Notes: generated by a model not told the origin, from the sequence alone. Positions 8,156-17,856 are shown, counted from the stretch's first letter. The stretch is DNA of 64,000 nucleotides from Calothrix sp. PCC 7103 (GCF_000331305.1 NZ_KB217478.1:302779-366778); one strand, 5' to 3'. Made by a program: numbers and translations.

Positions 8156-9709
8156 CTACGGAATGATTATTTTATTGGTATATTCTTGATACTGTTTATC
8201 TTTAGATTGCAAATAAGTATCTACAGCTTTTTTGGTAGCTAAGGCACCTTCTAATTCATCTCCACCTTCGTTGATAATTCTTTGTTTGACTTGTTTTCGT
8301 AGGTCTGAAACAATTTTACCATTAATTTTACGTGTTTCTGACCAATCTAGCATTGGTTGTGGATAAGTGCTACGTCCCAGATATACACCTTGAATAATTT
8401 CGGGTACGCTATATCCTTTTAGTTCGGGTATCCAATACGAAATAAAACGCAGGTCAGAGTCACGTTCTTCAATATTTTTAGTTGGGTTATAAATACGGAA
8501 CGTATCACTAAGAGGGTTTGTGACACCTGCTTGCATTTGCCATTGCCAGTTATCAATAGCTAAATCACCATCTACTAAATAATTCATATAATGCTTGGCG
8601 CCGTGATGCCACGATATACCACAATTAATTGTTAGGAAAGTCGCACACATCGCGCGCATCCGAAAGTTCATCCATCCCATCGTCTTTAATTGTCGCATAC
8701 TAGCATCAACCATCGGGAATCCAGTTTCGCCCAATTGCCAAGCACGAAATAATTCTTGTTTCTCAGGTGTTAATTCGTCGTGTGTATACAACTCATCAAA
8801 CTCTCGAAAACGATTTTTATGAGCAATTTCTGGGTGAAAATATAATCTTTGGCTAAAACTATCATGCCAACGCAAACGGTCACGAAATGCTTTGAGCGAA
8901 AAACCTGCTTTCGGGTCTTGCGCTAACTCTTCCGCACGTCGCTTAGTGCTTTGATATACTTGGCGTACAGACATTGTGCCAAAAGTGAGATGCGGTGAAA
9001 GATGCGAAGTGGCGCCTTTTTGAGCAAGCCAAGGACGCGATAACTTCCAGTGATAACTATGAAAGCGAGATGTCAAAAAAGAATCGAGTTTTTCAAAAGC
9101 CTTAGTTTCTCCTCCTGGAAAATAAACCTTACCAGTTTGCCAAAACGCGCGGTACTTTTTCTTCAATTGTCTAAAAGTAAGCTGCGGAATATTAAAAGAT
9201 AACTGAGGGGTATTAATATGTAAAGGCTGTGGATAAATAGGATGACGCTGGTAACTATAATACTCATTAAACCACTCATCACGATGATTATCATCAGCTT
9301 GAAGAAAATTGGCTAAACCAACATGATAATCAAGATTGAGCGACTTATAAAAATTAATAATATGATTATCGCGCTCAATACCATACTCAACCTGAACATC
9401 ACGGTTAAAAAACAACTTAGGCTGACCAAGATTTGTTTCGAGCAACTCATAAGTCAAGTCCTTAATAACAGTCGCAGCATCACCTTCAAACAAATAAAGT
9501 TGACTACCCAACATCCGTAAATTCACATCAAGATTTTCCAAAGACTCAAACAAAAACCTAACGCGCGCATTACCAATATCAGCCCACCGCTCATAAAACC
9601 AGGGGTCAATCACAAAACAAGGCAACACAGAAGCATCCGTCGCACAAGCCAACGAAACACATTCATTATCAGTCAAACGTAAATCACGGCGAAACCAAAG
9701 AATATGCAT
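8156..9709 (-). CDS. cryptochrome/photolyase family protein
   Basis: 517 aa, a normal length for the family. The N-terminal alpha/beta antenna domain starts LWFRRDLRLTDNE. The FAD domain carries the signature runs ATSHLSPHLTFGTMS, RDRLRWHDSF, TGFPMVDASMRQL, MGWMNFRMRAM, YLVDGDLAIDNWQWQMQAG and FRIYNPT. It should bind FAD and use blue light, either to repair pyrimidine dimers or to signal. The FAD-site Asn and Trp-rich segment are kept, but I cannot separate a CPD photolyase from a cryptochrome by eye. The gene has its own 130-base upstream gap from the small Cys-rich gene and stands alone. Confidence 0.85.
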   Translation of the reverse strand: MHILWFRRDLRLTDNECVSLACATDASVLPCFVIDPWFYERWADIGNARVRFLFESLENLDVNLRMLGSQLYLFEGDAATVIKDLTYELLETNLGQPKLFFNRDVQVEYGIERDNHIINFYKSLNLDYHVGLANFLQADDNHRDEWFNEYYSYQRHPIYPQPLHINTPQLSFNIPQLTFRQLKKKYRAFWQTGKVYFPGGETKAFEKLDSFLTSRFHSYHWKLSRPWLAQKGATSHLSPHLTFGTMSVRQVYQSTKRRAEELAQDPKAGFSLKAFRDRLRWHDSFSQRLYFHPEIAHKNRFREFDELYTHDELTPEKQELFRAWQLGETGFPMVDASMRQLKTMGWMNFRMRAMCATFLTINCGISWHHGAKHYMNYLVDGDLAIDNWQWQMQAGVTNPLSDTFRIYNPTKNIEERDSDLRFISYWIPELKGYSVPEIIQGVYLGRSTYPQPMLDWSETRKINGKIVSDLRKQVKQRIINEGGDELEGALATKKAVDTYLQSKDKQYQEYTNKIIIP

Positions 9710-9711
9710 GA

Positions 9712-9739
9712 GAGTTAGGAGTTAGGAGTTATGAGTTAG
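9712..9739. repeat. short tandem repeat (GAGTTAG)x4
   Basis: Four heptamers, GAGTTAG, GAGTTAG, GAGTTAT, GAGTTAG, just upstream of the photolyase start. Tandem heptanucleotides of this type are common in filamentous cyanobacteria. Confidence 0.75.
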
Positions 9740-9934
9740 GGTAATAAATCTAATGGCGAGTAGGTGTGTAAGTCTACCGTCCGGGTTAATCTCAAAATGT
9801 AAAGAAATAATAACTACAAGTTAACAAACAAGACAAAGAACTTAAAGGAGGTTTACAAGTAATTATCTACAGTAATTACCCCACCAACCCCCTTTCCGAC
9901 TCAAAAACCTTATAAAACAACCTTTTTAATTAAC

Positions 9935-11098
9935 GTGTTAATCAATCAAACATTCACCGTAACCCAAACACAGGCGCCTAAACATGAACCAACAATTACA
10001 AAACTATGTTTAGAAATGTTACTAGCCGCACCGTTAGGTTACATAGGAGTATCACTAAACCTAGGTGGAATAACATGGATACTCTCAGGGATAGGTGCCG
10101 GGGTGATAGTATGTCGAAGCTACCCACTTGTATATAGATACTTCTGTAGTGACACAATCCTTATTAAACCAAACCGAAAAATTCGACAAATAGGAATGCT
10201 GTTAGTAGGTTTAACAATAGGTTTTTCAAACGCACACGCAGACCTTACCCATATAGCAACAAGTATACCCATTTATATAATTCTTACCTTATTCTTACTC
10301 CTAAGTGGCGCCTGTACAGGTTACATATACTCGCGACTAGCAAAAATAAATCTATTTACAGCAATGCTAGCGACAGTACCAGGTGGAGTAGGGGTAATGG
10401 CAGCAATAGCAGCAGACTACAACCGTAACGTCACACTAGTAGCACTTTCGCAAGTATTTCGCGTTACATCCGTAGTTATTCTCATACCATTAATAGCAAG
10501 AGCATCAGTCAACATATATTTACCACCACAAACATTATTTAACAATCAACTAGCATTCAACCTAGAACCCACATATATAGCCTTACTTTGTTTAGCATTA
10601 CTGCTAGCAGGAATATTTTCCACCTTAGCACTTCGTATAAAACTACCAGCCGCGCACTTTTTTTCAGCCTTACTAATAGGCATAACCTTCAATCCAATCA
10701 TTAACCTTTTACCAATTGAAGAAACAACTTTTATTCCACCAGCCATAATAGGAATCATCGGACAAATATTATTAGGAATCACAATAGGAGAATACTGGGG
10801 AGAAAAACCAACATTTGGAAAACGCGCGCTCTTGTATATGATAATTACTACAGCCATGACCTTAATATCAGGCGCCGTAGCATCATTAATAGCAATGTCT
10901 TTAACAAACTGGGACTGGTTAACATGCTTACTAGTTACGGCACCAGGAGGAGCAGCAGAAATGATATTAGTCGCACTAGCAATAGACCATAACGTAGAAA
11001 TAGTAACAGCAGGACATCTAGTTAGACTAATAGCCATTAACAGTTCGCTTCCAATATGGTTATATTTATTTAGGCGCCTAAAACAAACCAATCAATAA
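9935..11098 (+). CDS. AbrB/ammonia-monooxygenase-like membrane protein
   Basis: 387 aa with about ten hydrophobic helices arranged as two homologous halves, matching the AbrB duplication family (PF05145; not the DNA-binding AbrB). Landmarks are the paired motifs LATVPGGVGVMAAIAADY in half one and VTAPGGAAEMILVALAI in half two. The inner-membrane location is clear; transport or regulatory roles have been suggested for the family, but none is proven. The start is GTG with no good ribosome site; the next in-frame Met is at EMLLAAP, inside the first helix. It stands alone before the XisI-like gene. Confidence 0.75.
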   Translation: MLINQTFTVTQTQAPKHEPTITKLCLEMLLAAPLGYIGVSLNLGGITWILSGIGAGVIVCRSYPLVYRYFCSDTILIKPNRKIRQIGMLLVGLTIGFSNAHADLTHIATSIPIYIILTLFLLLSGACTGYIYSRLAKINLFTAMLATVPGGVGVMAAIAADYNRNVTLVALSQVFRVTSVVILIPLIARASVNIYLPPQTLFNNQLAFNLEPTYIALLCLALLLAGIFSTLALRIKLPAAHFFSALLIGITFNPIINLLPIEETTFIPPAIIGIIGQILLGITIGEYWGEKPTFGKRALLYMIITTAMTLISGAVASLIAMSLTNWDWLTCLLVTAPGGAAEMILVALAIDHNVEIVTAGHLVRLIAINSSLPIWLYLFRRLKQTNQ

Positions 11099-11207
11099 TG
11101 ATTATATTTATCTAAACGACCTATAACTCGCTGTTAGAACAAAATATGGTATCAATTAAATGATTACCATAATACATTTATCGTAAAAGCACAGTAAATT
11201 AAACTAT

Positions 11208-12305
11208 ATGAATGTTTCCGATAATACCGATATCATCATCGAACATAGAGAAATCGTCAAAAACGTTATTCTCCACCATGCCAATTTAATACCAAAAGGC
11301 AAAACAATAGATGTAGAAACAAAATTTGATGAATCTAACAACCAATATGCACTCGTAAAAACTGGTTGGGAAAGAGGACGAGAAATTAACCAAATAATAA
11401 TTCTTGTAGTTTTGAGAGGTAAAGGAGTCGAAATTAGAGTTGATAAAACCAAGAAGAAAATCACAAAAGACTTAATTAGACAAGGTATAAATAAAGACTA
11501 CATAGCATTACCGAGAAGATTTTTAAGAAGCATTGAAATCAACCCGACTACTTCTATATCCGGCGCCAGTTATATTTCGGCAAGTAAATCGGGTAGAATA
11601 TCCATATATATAATTTTCTTCTTATTCTTGCTAATAGTAGGAGTAGTATTAGCTTTCTTACTAAGATACAACTATGTTCTTGATAAATTTAGCTTTTTTG
11701 GAGCTAGTATAGTTTTAGCACTTGGTACAATATTAAGCTTAATAATTTGGACAATCTTAGATAACCTACCAAACCAGTTAACATATATTACAGAAAGCAA
11801 TTATCAAGCTGCTGCAAACTTAACATCTCAAAGTCAAGATAAAGTAAAACCAGCGTGGGATATATCAACAGCAACACTTTCAGCATACTTTAATCGAAAC
11901 CTTCAACAAATAGATTGGATATTTAGATTAAGTGTTATCACAATGTTATGCGGCTTTGGGTTAGTAGCATTTACAATTGTACTAGTATATCAAAAGCCAA
12001 GCTTAACCTTAATACTAGTTGGCTCTATCACAGGTACACTAACTCAAATCATCAGCCTTATATCTTTATTTATATATAGGTCAAGCATTATACAAGCTAA
12101 CAGACATATTGAAACATTGACCATCACGAACTATATTGGCACAGCGATGCAAATATTAGATGGAATTAATCAACAAGATTCTTTAGAAAAATTAACAGAT
12201 ATAAAGGTAGAGATTGCGAAGTTATTACTAGTCAATGCTCAAGAAATTCAAAAATATCATGAAAGTCAGCCAAGAAGAGGACGCAGGCGCCGTTTGAGAG
12301 AATAA
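11208..12305 (+). CDS. XisI-like domain fused to TRADD-associated two-TM module
   Basis: 365 aa. Residues 1-105 follow the XisI (fdxN excision controlling factor) pattern: HREIVKNVILHHA, DVETKFDESNNQYALVKTGW, then VLRGKGVEIRVDKTKKKI, LIRQGINKDYIAL. Two hydrophobic helices follow (about 130-155 and 165-190). Then comes a region with NLQQIDWIFRLSV, two more helices, FIYRSSIIQANRHIETL and TAMQILDGI. It matches my memory of the cyanobacterial TRADD-N-associated two-transmembrane domain described in conflict-system proteins. No recombinase is nearby, so a role in excision is doubtful. The basic tail RRGRRRRLRE would sit in the cytosol. Membrane-anchored sensor or effector is an inference. Confidence 0.65.
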   Translation: MNVSDNTDIIIEHREIVKNVILHHANLIPKGKTIDVETKFDESNNQYALVKTGWERGREINQIIILVVLRGKGVEIRVDKTKKKITKDLIRQGINKDYIALPRRFLRSIEINPTTSISGASYISASKSGRISIYIIFFLFLLIVGVVLAFLLRYNYVLDKFSFFGASIVLALGTILSLIIWTILDNLPNQLTYITESNYQAAANLTSQSQDKVKPAWDISTATLSAYFNRNLQQIDWIFRLSVITMLCGFGLVAFTIVLVYQKPSLTLILVGSITGTLTQIISLISLFIYRSSIIQANRHIETLTITNYIGTAMQILDGINQQDSLEKLTDIKVEIAKLLLVNAQEIQKYHESQPRRGRRRRLRE

Positions 12306-12503
12306 TCTCACTTGTTAACCTTTATGTCAAGCCACTTGCGTGACTCAGAGTAAACCTTAGCATGGTAGTTGCTTGTTGGTGTCCTTTGTGGTTTTAAATA
12401 TTTTACGACTCATTGCGAAAAAATAAGAACTTTGTGGATAGGTTTTAATAGAAGTAGAAAATCGCGTAATATTTTAGAGAACTCAAGTGCTTGGGGGAAT
12501 TAT

Positions 12504-12710
12504 ATGACTATTTGGGTAAACGAACAAGTTGATGCGTCTGGTATGATTCATGCGTGTATCGCGACCTCTAGTGAATCCCATGCTAAGGATTGTCATAAGT
12601 CTTTTCAGACAAATTTGACTGAAGTCCAAAAAGCTTGGGGTTGGGAGGCAAGACTACGTAAGGTGACTTCTTGGGATGAAGTACCTGTAAATGCACTAAC
12701 GCTCAATTAA
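12504..12710 (+). CDS. small conserved-type hypothetical protein
   Basis: 68 aa, starting MTIWVNEQVDASGMIHACIA. The start is fixed by a GGGGGA ribosome site 8 bases upstream of the ATG; a longer frame from 12369 is less likely. The composition is that of a soluble globular protein with no membrane segment or known motif. It is followed at once by a hairpin repeat. Function unknown. Confidence 0.55.
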   Translation: MTIWVNEQVDASGMIHACIATSSESHAKDCHKSFQTNLTEVQKAWGWEARLRKVTSWDEVPVNALTLN

Positions 12711-12728
12711 TTTATTTTTGACTTTGTT

Positions 12729-12782
12729 TGTGGAGACTTGATGTATCCCTGTGGGAAAACCTCCGGTTTACACGTCTCCACA
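12729..12782. repeat. hairpin TGTGGAGAC..GTCTCCACA
   Basis: A 9-bp perfect stem with about 36 bases between the arms, lying just after the small gene at 12504 and before the convergent small gene. It could act as a bidirectional stop for both transcripts or be a dispersed element related to the GTAGAGACG hairpins. Confidence 0.45.
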
Positions 12783-12791
12783 TTTATGTTT

Positions 12792-13037
12792 CTAGAACAA
12801 CATACTGTGTTCTGAGTCCCAACATTTTTCGTCACGCCATTCTTTACCACGATGTTCGCAGTCTGTTTTTGTGCTTACCCAAGGAAGCGATGTTGGGTAC
12901 GTATTGGCAGTCTGCTGGTAGTAATTTATCCAAGAACCAACGAATTGACAGCTAAAGTAACCTGTCACTATTAGCTTTATCACAAGGAAGGCAGCGATTA
13001 CTTTGTTAGTTTTGCTACTTGGATTATGTTGATGCAT
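12792..13037 (-). CDS. small single-pass membrane protein with Cys pair
   Basis: 81 aa. One hydrophobic helix (NKVIAAFLVIKLIVTGYFSC, about residues 11-30) is followed by an outside-facing tail containing CEHRGKEWRDEKCWDSEH, whose two cysteines may form a disulfide. The ATG at 13037 is preferred to a TTG two codons earlier. The Cys tail resembles a small protein family I have seen in filamentous cyanobacteria, but I cannot name it. Function unknown. Confidence 0.5.
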   Translation of the reverse strand: MHQHNPSSKTNKVIAAFLVIKLIVTGYFSCQFVGSWINYYQQTANTYPTSLPWVSTKTDCEHRGKEWRDEKCWDSEHSMLF

Positions 13038-13573
13038 TTTCAAACCAATTTGTTCTGATGATTTAATTAAAAACGTTTGTTAAGCGCAAAATTGCTATCT
13101 GCAAACATTACACAATCTGCCAGAATCTTTTTCAAGATTCAAGCGAGGCATAAAAATACCTTTTGCTGGATGAGTTTAAAACTTGATTTTTGATATTTCG
13201 ATTATTACTGATGATATAGGCAATTGTGCAGGGTCTTACTTAAGGTAGATATAAACTTTGTACTAATTTATGATAAATCTACCTAGCGCTTCGCTATGCT
13301 TTAGATTTTATAGATGCTACTTTGCGGGAAATATGAGTGGATTACACTACGTGAGGGCATGACGTAAAGTTCGGATATTCGATTTTTTGGTAGGAGATGG
13401 TGTCAGAATATTAAGAAAAGATAAAATTGATGTTAAAAATAATATAAAAATTTTAAAATTCAGTATATAAACTATGATTTTGCAAAAAAATCGTGTTTTT
13501 TCTTAAAAATTAAGAGTTATTATTTTTATCAAGGACAAGTTTGTACTCTCTTGTAAAAAACAGTATTAATTAG
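13038..13573. other. intergenic, nothing convincing
   Basis: About 535 bases, very AT-rich toward 13440-13560. A short minus-strand frame near 13093-13150 (MPRLNLEKDSGRLCNVCR) is too short to support. No hairpin or repeat of the families seen elsewhere was found. Confidence 0.4.
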
Positions 13574-14149
13574 GTGAATTATTTCAGAGTTCGGACTTCG
13601 GATGAAAGCTACCCCATTCATTTGGTTGGCAAACTGGGACAAGCTATTCAAATTTCAATTCATTCTCCTAGTCAATATATCTGTACCAACCGCGAGCGGA
13701 TATTTCCAGACTGGAAGGATAAGTCAATGTGGGTTGCAGTTGTTCTCGCAAAAGCACGTTACGAAATGCTTGAGGACAATGATGTTGTTGAAGCTGAAAA
13801 GCAAGTTCTGCGTGAACAATTTATTCGCTATGGGTTTGATGTTGCTTTTAATTTACGTGATGGAGGGTATTTTTCTGATTTAGTTGACCCTCGCACAGGT
13901 TATCCAATTCTGTCGCGTCCTGGTGAGTTTCCCCATGATGATACTGCTGTCGTTAAAGCTTTACTGGGTTATCCAATTATTAAAAATAAATGTCGTGTTG
14001 TGCTTCATCCTACTTGGGGTACTGCTGTTTATCCCGGTATTCTAATTAGTGAGGCGCCTCCTGTTATGATTGAGTGGATGTTGAAAAGCGTTGCTTCTAT
14101 GCATGGTTGGCAAGAAGTTAACGTTCAACAACCATTCGTAAATAGTTAA
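13574..14149 (+). CDS. MMADHC-like (methylmalonic aciduria/homocystinuria type D) protein
   Basis: 191 aa. It resembles a conserved cyanobacterial family annotated after the human cobalamin-trafficking protein MMADHC; the recognisable stretches are YICTNRERIFPDW, VDPRTGYPILSRPGE, PHDDTAVVKALLGYP and HPTWGTAVYPGIL with SEAPPVMIEWML. Whether it handles cobalamin in cyanobacteria is not established. The start is GTG with a weak ribosome site. It is convergent with the DevC gene 45 bases away. Assignment rests on recalled family resemblance. Confidence 0.55.
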   Translation: MNYFRVRTSDESYPIHLVGKLGQAIQISIHSPSQYICTNRERIFPDWKDKSMWVAVVLAKARYEMLEDNDVVEAEKQVLREQFIRYGFDVAFNLRDGGYFSDLVDPRTGYPILSRPGEFPHDDTAVVKALLGYPIIKNKCRVVLHPTWGTAVYPGILISEAPPVMIEWMLKSVASMHGWQEVNVQQPFVNS

Positions 14150-14194
14150 CTCCTGTTTAATGTTTGCACAATAACTCGTTAGTTTTATATTAAG

Positions 14195-15361
14195 TTACAT
14201 TAAGTCTGCTGGGTCTGCGGTGCGTAGCTTTTGCATGGCAATGATACCAGATACAAAGCACATTATTACTGTTAGTGCAAAAACACTGGCGCCTCGTTCT
14301 ATCGTCATAAATACGGGTAGTTTTGTTGTATTCGCAGCAAGTCTATAAAATCCTAACGCAGTTATTACACCTGGTATATATCCTAAAACTGCTAGTAGTA
14401 GAGCTTCTTGTCCAAGAACTGAAAGTAAGTAATTGTTTGTATAACCTATTGCTTTAAGCATTGCATACTCGGCTAAATGCGCTGAAATATCTGAATACAA
14501 AATTTGATAGACGATAACGCAACCGACTATAAACGATACCATAACACCAACTCCAAACATAAAACCAATGGGGGTTGTTTTTCCCCAGTAGTTTCTCTCC
14601 ATATCTATATATTCGTCGTGCGTTAATATCATAACATCGTCGGGTAAACCTAATTTTAAATTGTTTTTAACCTGTTTAATATCGGCGCCTGTTTTCAGCT
14701 TTATCAACCCTGTACCAATTTGGTTGGGTTCATGACTTGTAAAAAGTCTGAGGAAAGTAGAATCACTAGTAATAATATTTCCATAGGTGGCAAATGATTT
14801 ACCCAGAGAAAAATAACCACCGATACGCACTTTAGTTTTATTTACCTCTGTCTCTGGTATTGTTCTATTTTCAAATAACGAAGCAATATAGCTGTTTTTA
14901 GGTAAAGCAGTTTTATCAAATAAAACTTGATTCTGAATTTGCAACTCATTCAAATCACGATTGAGTTGGGATGATGTAAAAATTTTATTTGCTGGGTCTG
15001 TACCCATAATCAAAATCGTTTGCAGTCCTTGAGTTTCTGGGTTACTCCATCTCCCTAAACCTATATACACAGGATTCACTTCAAGAACTCCCGCAAATCC
15101 ACGTGCTTGGTACAATCGTTCAGTCGGAAAATCTTTGATTGAGTAAATAGTTTCAAAATTACGACTCACCAATACTAAATCGGTGTCGAAACTTTTATGA
15201 GGAGCAATTGCGCTTTCAAACAATGCTCCCTCAAATCCCATTTGAGCAAACATCAGTATATTTGCAAATGTTATACCCGCAACAGCTACAGCCAAACGTG
15301 TCTTTTCTTTAATTAACAGTTGCCAAGCCAGGGGAATCTTGGCAAAAAATTTACATATCAT
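14195..15361 (-). CDS. devC: DevC-family ABC transporter permease
   Basis: 388 aa, of normal DevC length. Inner-membrane permease with an N-terminal helix after IPLAWQLLIKEKTRLAVAVAG, a large periplasmic domain (about 45-265) and three C-terminal helices of the FtsX/MacB type, ending KLRTADPADLM. DevBCA exporters carry heterocyst glycolipids through TolC, and paralogs export other products (established for Anabaena). Here no DevA ATPase or DevB adaptor gene is adjacent, so the substrate is unknown and partners must be elsewhere. It lies 30 bases downstream of the potassium-channel gene on the same strand and may share its transcript. Confidence 0.85.
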   Translation of the reverse strand: MICKFFAKIPLAWQLLIKEKTRLAVAVAGITFANILMFAQMGFEGALFESAIAPHKSFDTDLVLVSRNFETIYSIKDFPTERLYQARGFAGVLEVNPVYIGLGRWSNPETQGLQTILIMGTDPANKIFTSSQLNRDLNELQIQNQVLFDKTALPKNSYIASLFENRTIPETEVNKTKVRIGGYFSLGKSFATYGNIITSDSTFLRLFTSHEPNQIGTGLIKLKTGADIKQVKNNLKLGLPDDVMILTHDEYIDMERNYWGKTTPIGFMFGVGVMVSFIVGCVIVYQILYSDISAHLAEYAMLKAIGYTNNYLLSVLGQEALLLAVLGYIPGVITALGFYRLAANTTKLPVFMTIERGASVFALTVIMCFVSGIIAMQKLRTADPADLM

Positions 15362-15391
15362 TTACGCAATCATCCGTATATTATATTATCT

Positions 15392-16471
15392 TCACTTTCT
15401 TTGGGAACGGTGCCGAGACTTGGTATTTATGGGTTCGAGAATTTGGTTGAGACTTCGCAGTTGCTCTGCTGTTCCCATGCAGATGAGTAAATCCCCTGGC
15501 AGTAATAGCGTATCTCCCGTTGGAGCACCAATCACAGAACCGTCCGCACGTTGAATCGCTAATACTAATGCACCAGTTTGAGCGCGTAAGCAAGCTTTCT
15601 GCAATGTTAACCCAACTACGGGACAAACTGCGGGGTCAAGGACAAGTTGTTCCATATAAACTTGACGGTCAGCACCAGTCAGGACACCTTCCACAAAGTC
15701 CATAACTTGGGGTCGCAGTGCTGCTGCTGCCATCCGCTTTCCACCTGTAATATAAGGGGAAATTACCACGTCGGCGCCACCACGCTGCAATTTTTGTACT
15801 GCTTCTTCTGTACTAGCGCGTGCAATGGCACGAATACTAGGATTTAAAGTTTTAGCAGAAAGTACAGTATAAAGATTTTCGGCATCAGATGGAAGAGCGG
15901 CAACAATACAAATTGCTCTTTCAATTCCAACTCGCAGCAGAGTTTCATCGAGGGTGGCATCTCCTTGGTAAAAAGTATATCCTTCCTGTTGAGCCTGCTG
16001 CATTGAATCAACGTCTTTCTCGATAATTACAAACAGTACACCCTCTGCCTGGAATTCTTTGGCAATTTGACGACCTGTTCGACTGAAACCACAAATAATA
16101 TAATGACCTGATAAGGAATTCATGAATAGGCGCCGTTGTCTGAGACGAAGATTTTCTTGGAAATAGCCTTCGATTACAGCTTCAGTAAATCGATTGACTA
16201 TATACCCAATGGTAATTACACCCATTAAGATTAACGCAATTGTAAATAATCTACCTCTATTTCCTAAAGGATGTGTTTCACCATAGCCAACAGTAGCTAA
16301 GGTAATAACAGTCATATACGCTGCATCTTGCCAAGACCAACGTTCTACCAGCGAGTACCAAGCAGTACCAATGAGGAAAACACCTACCAGTGCTAGTGTC
16401 CCTGCCATCAATTCTTTTTGAATGCGCTGATATTTTTGTTCAAGCGTTGAGTATACAGTTCTTTTTTTCAC
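15392..16471 (-). CDS. two-TM potassium channel with RCK (TrkA-N/TrkA-C) domains
   Basis: 359 aa. Membrane helix near residues 17-37, pore helix and selectivity filter TLATVGYGE (about 57-65), second helix LFTIALILMGVITIGYIVNRF, then a cytosolic RCK domain with HYIICGFSRTGRQIA and acidic IIEKD after the nucleotide site, then a TrkA-C domain ending LLICMGTAEQLRSL. The build matches MthK/Kch-like ligand-gated K+ channels, which are tetramers gated by ions or nucleotides through the RCK ring. TrkA-C domains of related proteins can bind c-di-AMP (family knowledge), of interest given the c-di-AMP-type riboswitch near 31.9 kb. The start is GTG. Confidence 0.9.
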   Translation of the reverse strand: MKKRTVYSTLEQKYQRIQKELMAGTLALVGVFLIGTAWYSLVERWSWQDAAYMTVITLATVGYGETHPLGNRGRLFTIALILMGVITIGYIVNRFTEAVIEGYFQENLRLRQRRLFMNSLSGHYIICGFSRTGRQIAKEFQAEGVLFVIIEKDVDSMQQAQQEGYTFYQGDATLDETLLRVGIERAICIVAALPSDAENLYTVLSAKTLNPSIRAIARASTEEAVQKLQRGGADVVISPYITGGKRMAAAALRPQVMDFVEGVLTGADRQVYMEQLVLDPAVCPVVGLTLQKACLRAQTGALVLAIQRADGSVIGAPTGDTLLLPGDLLICMGTAEQLRSLNQILEPINTKSRHRSQRK

Positions 16472-16569
16472 ACCGCCACTCGCATTTGAGATATTTAAGT
16501 ATTTGAACTAAGATTTAGTATTGGTAAAAACGGTTATAGAATTTGGATATTTTTAGGGAGGCAAGACTA

Positions 16570-17826
16570 ATGAGTATTGAGCTAGCAACATTAGAACCAA
16601 CATCACATAGTTTTGATAATAATGGCTTTGATAAAGCTGTAATGTCCACTTATGGACGATACGCAATAGCTTTAGAACGAGGTGCTGCTTGCCGTGTTTG
16701 GGATACACAAGGACGCGAATACTTAGATTTTGTTGCAGGAATCGCTACTTGTACACTTGGACATGCTCACCAAGCAATGATTGAAGCTGTTACACGTCAA
16801 ATTCAAAAACTACACCATGTTTCAAATTTGTACTATATTCCTGAACAGGGAGAATTAGCCACATGGCTAGTTAAACATTCTTGTCTAGACCGAGTGTTCT
16901 TTTGTAATTCCGGCGCCGAAGCAAACGAAGCTGCAATTAAATTAACACGTAAATACGCGCATACAGTATTAAAAATAGAACGTCCAATCATTTTAACAGC
17001 ACATTCGAGTTTTCACGGTCGAACTTTGGCGACAATTACAGCCACAGCACAACCAAAATACCAAAAGAATTTTGATCCTCTAGTACCTGGTTTCAGTTAC
17101 GTTCCATACAACGATTTTGCAGCAGTGGAAGCGGCAATAGGTGAACTCGACGAAGGAGACTACGGAGTTGCCGCAATTTTAATCGAACCATTACAAGGGG
17201 AAGGAGGAGTTCGACCGGGTGATGTTTCCTACTTCCGTAAACTACGCCAAATTTGTAATGAGACAGGAGTACTATTAATATTTGATGAAGTGCAAGTTGG
17301 CATGGGACGTAGTGGTAAACTATGGGGTTATGAACAGCTTGGTGTTGAGCCAGATATTTTGACTAGTGCTAAAGGTTTGGGTGGTGGTATTCCAATAGGC
17401 GCCATGTTAGCCAAAAAATTCTGTGATATATTCCAACCTGGTGAACACGCTTCGACATTTGGGGGAAATCCTTTTGCTTGTGGAGTTGCGTTAGCCGTAT
17501 GCGAGACCATAGAGAAAGAAAATATACTTGCAAACGTTGAAGCGAGAGGAGAACAATTACGTGCAGGATTGAAGCTATTAGCGGCTAAATATCCACAGCT
17601 TATCAGTGATGTCCGAGGTTGGGGTTTAATTAATGGTATGGAATTACACGATAATGTAGAATTAACTTCAAGTGATGTTGTTAATGCTGCGATTAAAGAA
17701 GGATTATTATTAGTCCCCGCAGGACCAAAAGTAATTCGTTTTGTACCACCATTAATTGTCACCGAAGCTGAAATTAACTTGGCACTCGAAGCATTAGAGC
17801 GTGCGTTTACAGCAGTAAACGGATAG
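16570..17826 (+). CDS. argD: acetylornithine aminotransferase
   Basis: 418 aa. Fold-type I PLP enzyme of arginine biosynthesis that interconverts N-acetylornithine and N-acetylglutamate semialdehyde. Motifs: FCNSGAEANEAAIKLTRKYA (phosphate and cofactor binding), SFHGRT, IEPLQGEGG, FDEVQVGMGRSG, and the PLP Lys in TSAKGLGGGIPIGAM. The ATG at 16570 is chosen because GGGAGG lies 10 bases upstream; a start at 16543 is poor. Very similar to GABA or ornithine transaminases in general fold, but the length and motif set favour ArgD. Single gene, followed by dispersed repeats. Confidence 0.92.
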   Translation: MSIELATLEPTSHSFDNNGFDKAVMSTYGRYAIALERGAACRVWDTQGREYLDFVAGIATCTLGHAHQAMIEAVTRQIQKLHHVSNLYYIPEQGELATWLVKHSCLDRVFFCNSGAEANEAAIKLTRKYAHTVLKIERPIILTAHSSFHGRTLATITATAQPKYQKNFDPLVPGFSYVPYNDFAAVEAAIGELDEGDYGVAAILIEPLQGEGGVRPGDVSYFRKLRQICNETGVLLIFDEVQVGMGRSGKLWGYEQLGVEPDILTSAKGLGGGIPIGAMLAKKFCDIFQPGEHASTFGGNPFACGVALAVCETIEKENILANVEARGEQLRAGLKLLAAKYPQLISDVRGWGLINGMELHDNVELTSSDVVNAAIKEGLLLVPAGPKVIRFVPPLIVTEAEINLALEALERAFTAVNG

Positions 17827-17828
17827 TT

Positions 17829-17848
17829 GGCAACGGATGTAACGGATG
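17829..17848 (+). repeat. AACGGATGT element GGCAACGGATGTAACGGATG
   Basis: Three bases after the argD stop. The 20-mer is the same as at 24954-24973 (inverted), showing that the unit has a fixed form GGC(AACGGATGT)(AACGGATG). Confidence 0.65.
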
Positions 17849-17856
17849 CCCTTACA

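Noticed and set aside
9983-10020. ATG near 9983 as an alternative start of the AbrB-type membrane protein
   Set aside because: It is out of frame with the membrane protein.
13093-13150. 18-residue Cys-containing frame MPRLNLEKDSGRLCNVCR
   Set aside because: Too short, no leader/core pattern and no clear ribosome site.
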